A stretch of 64,000 bases of DNA. It comes from Spirochaetota bacterium. Lineage in GTDB: Bacteria; Spirochaetota; UBA4802; JAKQUI01. The notes below the pieces were generated by a model. It was given only the letters and a program-made list of their open reading frames with translations, searched no databases and was not told where the DNA came from. Location of the stretch: NCBI GenBank assembly GCA_029562645.1, contig JAKQUI010000049.1, positions 20,390-84,389 on the forward strand. Direction: 5' to 3'. The position numbers and the translations under genes are program-made. This document shows, in pieces, positions 62,366 through 64,000 of this stretch. Position 1 is the first letter of the stretch; every line of letters starts with the position of its first letter.

Positions 62366-63004
62366 ATGAAAAGCACTTTGTCCGTATTGGCTCTTCTGAT
62401 GGCTGTCGCCCTTGCGCTCGTATCCTGCGGCGGCCAGTGGGTGGCCGATGTCGACGGCGACAAGATCACCCTCGACGAGCTCAACACCCTGTACTATGCG
62501 CAACACAAGCACCTCCTGAACCTCTCCAAGGAGGACATCGACAAGTACGCGAACGATCCTGAAATCCTCAAACGCGTCCCCACGCTGGACAAGAAGATAT
62601 TTCTCGAGGAGCTCATCAAGCAGCGGCTGATCTACCAACAGGCGATGAAGGACGGCATCGACAGCAACAAAGAGGTCAAGGCCGTCATTCAGATCGCGAA
62701 AGAGGGCGCCGTGGTCCAGTCGTACGTAAAGGAAAAGTTCAAGGACGAGGTCAAGATCTCGGACAAAGAGGTCGAGGACATCTACCGCCAGGAAAAGGAC
62801 AAACGCTTCCGCGGCGTTCCGGTCGACCAGGCCGAGAAGCAGATCCGCCAGTATGTCGCGTCCATGAAGATGCAGCAGAAGCTCGTCGAGCTCGTCAACA
62901 ATCTTCGCGACGCAAAGAAGGTCGAGAAGAACCTCAAGGTCCTCGACGAACTGCAGAAAAAACCGGCCGCAGCGGAAAACAAGCCGGCCGACGTAAAGAA
63001 GTAA
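62366..63004 (+). CDS. SurA-N-like lipoprotein (periplasmic folding factor candidate)
   Basis: A 212-residue lipoprotein: signal peptide with lipobox LVSC (Cys21), then a helical domain like the N-terminal chaperone part of SurA/PrsA (VADVDGDKITLDELNTLYYA, FLEELIKQRLIYQQAMKDG, KISDKEVEDIY). A parvulin isomerase domain is absent; the sequence goes directly into a Lys/Ala-rich tail, so the protein is short for SurA and probably acts only as a chaperone. AAGGAT precedes the start. A strong terminator follows. Confidence 0.85.
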   Translation: MKSTLSVLALLMAVALALVSCGGQWVADVDGDKITLDELNTLYYAQHKHLLNLSKEDIDKYANDPEILKRVPTLDKKIFLEELIKQRLIYQQAMKDGIDSNKEVKAVIQIAKEGAVVQSYVKEKFKDEVKISDKEVEDIYRQEKDKRFRGVPVDQAEKQIRQYVASMKMQQKLVELVNNLRDAKKVEKNLKVLDELQKKPAAAENKPADVKK

Positions 63005-63030
63005 GCACCGGCATCGTTATGCCGCACGCG

Positions 63031-63061
63031 ACGGGACGCCTCCAACAGGCGTCCCGTTTTA
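63031..63061 (+). terminator. Intrinsic terminator after the SurA-like gene
   Basis: ACGGGACGCC (63031-63040), loop TCCAACA, GGCGTCCCGT (63048-63057), then TTTTA. Perfect 10-base stem, 26 bases after the stop. The stem is GC-rich and directly followed by a short U run. Confidence 0.9.
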
Positions 63062-63129
63062 TTATGATGATATCTCCATCATCCCCCTGACGGCCCGTAG
63101 CCGTGCGAGAAACACGCGGTCATATTTCA

Positions 63130-63159
63130 CTTGAAAAAAATCGCCTCGAGCGCGATAGT
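63130..63159 (+). promoter_or_regulatory. Candidate lon promoter
   Basis: CTTGAAA (63130-63136), which is the classical heat-shock -35, with GATAGT (63154-63159) 17 bases after TTGAAA. The -10 fits sigma-70 better than the heat-shock form. It lies about 65 bases before the lon start. Confidence 0.4.
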
Positions 63160-63224
63160 GTATCGGGCATCGGGACATACGCGCAGTTCATTCGATGATC
63201 ATCGCTTGAAAGGACGGAATCGAC

Positions 63225-64000
63225 ATGAGCGACCAGGAACACACCACAGAAAACAATCTCATCATTCCCGGCGAGCACCTTCCGGACATTCTGCCGATCA
63301 TTCCCATATCGCAGCGTCCGCTCTTTCCCGGCATGCTCATCCCGCTCGTGCTCACCGGCCCCAAGATGATCACGACGGCCGAGCGCATCTTCGAAACCGA
63401 CGCGAAGGTGGGCGGCGTCGTTCTCATCAAAAACCCGCAGGACGGGCTGGTCGCCTCCGACGACCTCTACTCCGTCGGGTGCTCCATCAAGGTCCTCAAG
63501 GTGGCGCCGATCGACGAGAAAACGATTCAGGTCATGGTCACCGCCCTCAAGCGCTTCACGCGGGCGGACGTGATCCAGGAGGACCCGGTTATCGCGTGGC
63601 GCGTGTCGCATTTTTTCGAGGGCGACGTGCGCATCACCGAGGAGCTCAAGGCCTATTCGCTGTCGATCCTGACCATGGTCAAGGAGCTCATCAAGTCGAA
63701 CTCGCTGTTCCAGGAGGAGCTCAAGCTCTTCCTCAATCGCTTCACCGTTGAGGACCCGAGCCGGCTGGCCGACTTCGTGGCCTCGATGACCACGGCCGAC
63801 GCCGCCGCGATCCAGGACATCCTCGAGACCTTCGAGGTGAAGCCCCGCATCGAAAAGGTCCTGGTGTTGCTCAAGAAGGAGCTCGAGCTCTCCAAGCTCC
63901 AGAAGAAAATCACCAAGCAAATCGAGGAGCGCATCGCGACGCATCAGAAGGAATTCTTCCTCAAGGAGCAGCTCAAGGAGATCAAGAAGGAGCTGGGGCT
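63225..64000 (+). CDS. lon: Lon protease, N-terminal part (truncated by window end)
   Basis: The first 258 residues of ATP-dependent protease Lon, open at the window end. The N-terminal LON substrate-binding domain is clear (ILPIIPISQRPLFPGMLIPL, VGGVVLIKN, MVTALKRFTRADV), followed by the coiled-coil arm with the highly conserved FLKEQLKEIKKELG. The ATPase and Ser-Lys protease domains lie outside the window. GAAAGGAC about 10 bases upstream serves as ribosome-binding site. Confidence 0.95.
   Translation, partial: MSDQEHTTENNLIIPGEHLPDILPIIPISQRPLFPGMLIPLVLTGPKMITTAERIFETDAKVGGVVLIKNPQDGLVASDDLYSVGCSIKVLKVAPIDEKTIQVMVTALKRFTRADVIQEDPVIAWRVSHFFEGDVRITEELKAYSLSILTMVKELIKSNSLFQEELKLFLNRFTVEDPSRLADFVASMTTADAAAIQDILETFEVKPRIEKVLVLLKKELELSKLQKKITKQIEERIATHQKEFFLKEQLKEIKKELG

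Noticed and set aside
1..64000. tRNA, rRNA, CRISPR arrays, transposases or prophage genes
   Set aside because: I looked for cloverleaf-like segments, regularly spaced repeats and recombinase motifs and saw none that I could support by eye.

Overview
The window comes from a GC-rich bacterium that I place among the spirochaetes. The best evidence is a gene at 50857-51909 whose product carries FlaB-type flagellin signatures typical of spirochaetes (an ASMW/SLWF element followed by FI.TMT / YINT and a LGLRD element). The density of multi-PAS sensor kinases, SpoIIE-type PP2C phosphatases and FecR/OmpA-type envelope proteins fits an environmental, probably uncultured, member. The species cannot be named from this sequence. 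I saw no rRNA, tRNA, CRISPR array or transposase.

Layout. 35-1780: YidB-like / NfeD / SPFH membrane operon ending in a hairpin. 1929-2608: VapBC toxin-antitoxin pair. 2635-5479: a response regulator and a convergent four-PAS PP2C phosphatase. 5563-6432: a papain-like-fold candidate. 6670-14046: a five-gene operon (cytosolic-facing MCP, SNase-like nuclease, K+ channel, metallo-beta-lactamase fold, five-PAS hybrid kinase). 14187-24222: a nine-gene group 4 [NiFe]-hydrogenase operon that adds a formate-dehydrogenase-like subunit without the usual molybdenum ligand and sulfhydrogenase-type beta and gamma electron-transfer subunits. It is followed by a three-gene regulatory set (24268-27828), the last member of which is frameshifted. 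27842-30571: a nucleotidyltransferase cassette behind a FecR-OmpA gene, flanked by copies of the OmpA 3' end. 30700-38176: zinc-ribbon/propeller paralogues, alanine racemase and small membrane proteins. 38177-46157: two very large sensor proteins. 46164-47423: a DUF4143 ATPase with a long hairpin at its 5' end. 57215-64000: two unknown membrane genes, Mfd, a SurA-like lipoprotein and the 5' part of lon.

The part most worth attention is 47577-57044. It encodes pieces of the flagellar machine in arrangements I do not know from any standard flagellum: a soluble zinc-ribbon/FlhA-C/FliG-C fusion with no membrane domain; a twin-arginine signal protein with a flagellin module; a protein with two flagellin modules in tandem, translationally overlapped with the previous gene; a 967-residue SpoA/FliM-like/ankyrin/TPR mosaic; and a FliM with a truncated SpoA domain. 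An SH3-domain exported protein and a DUF3592-like membrane protein sit among them. I infer a system assembled from flagellar parts. Because spirochaete flagella lie in the periplasm, Tat-exported flagellin-fold proteins would reach the same compartment by a different route.

Most assignments rest on motif recognition by eye; start sites were chosen from visible ribosome-binding sequences.
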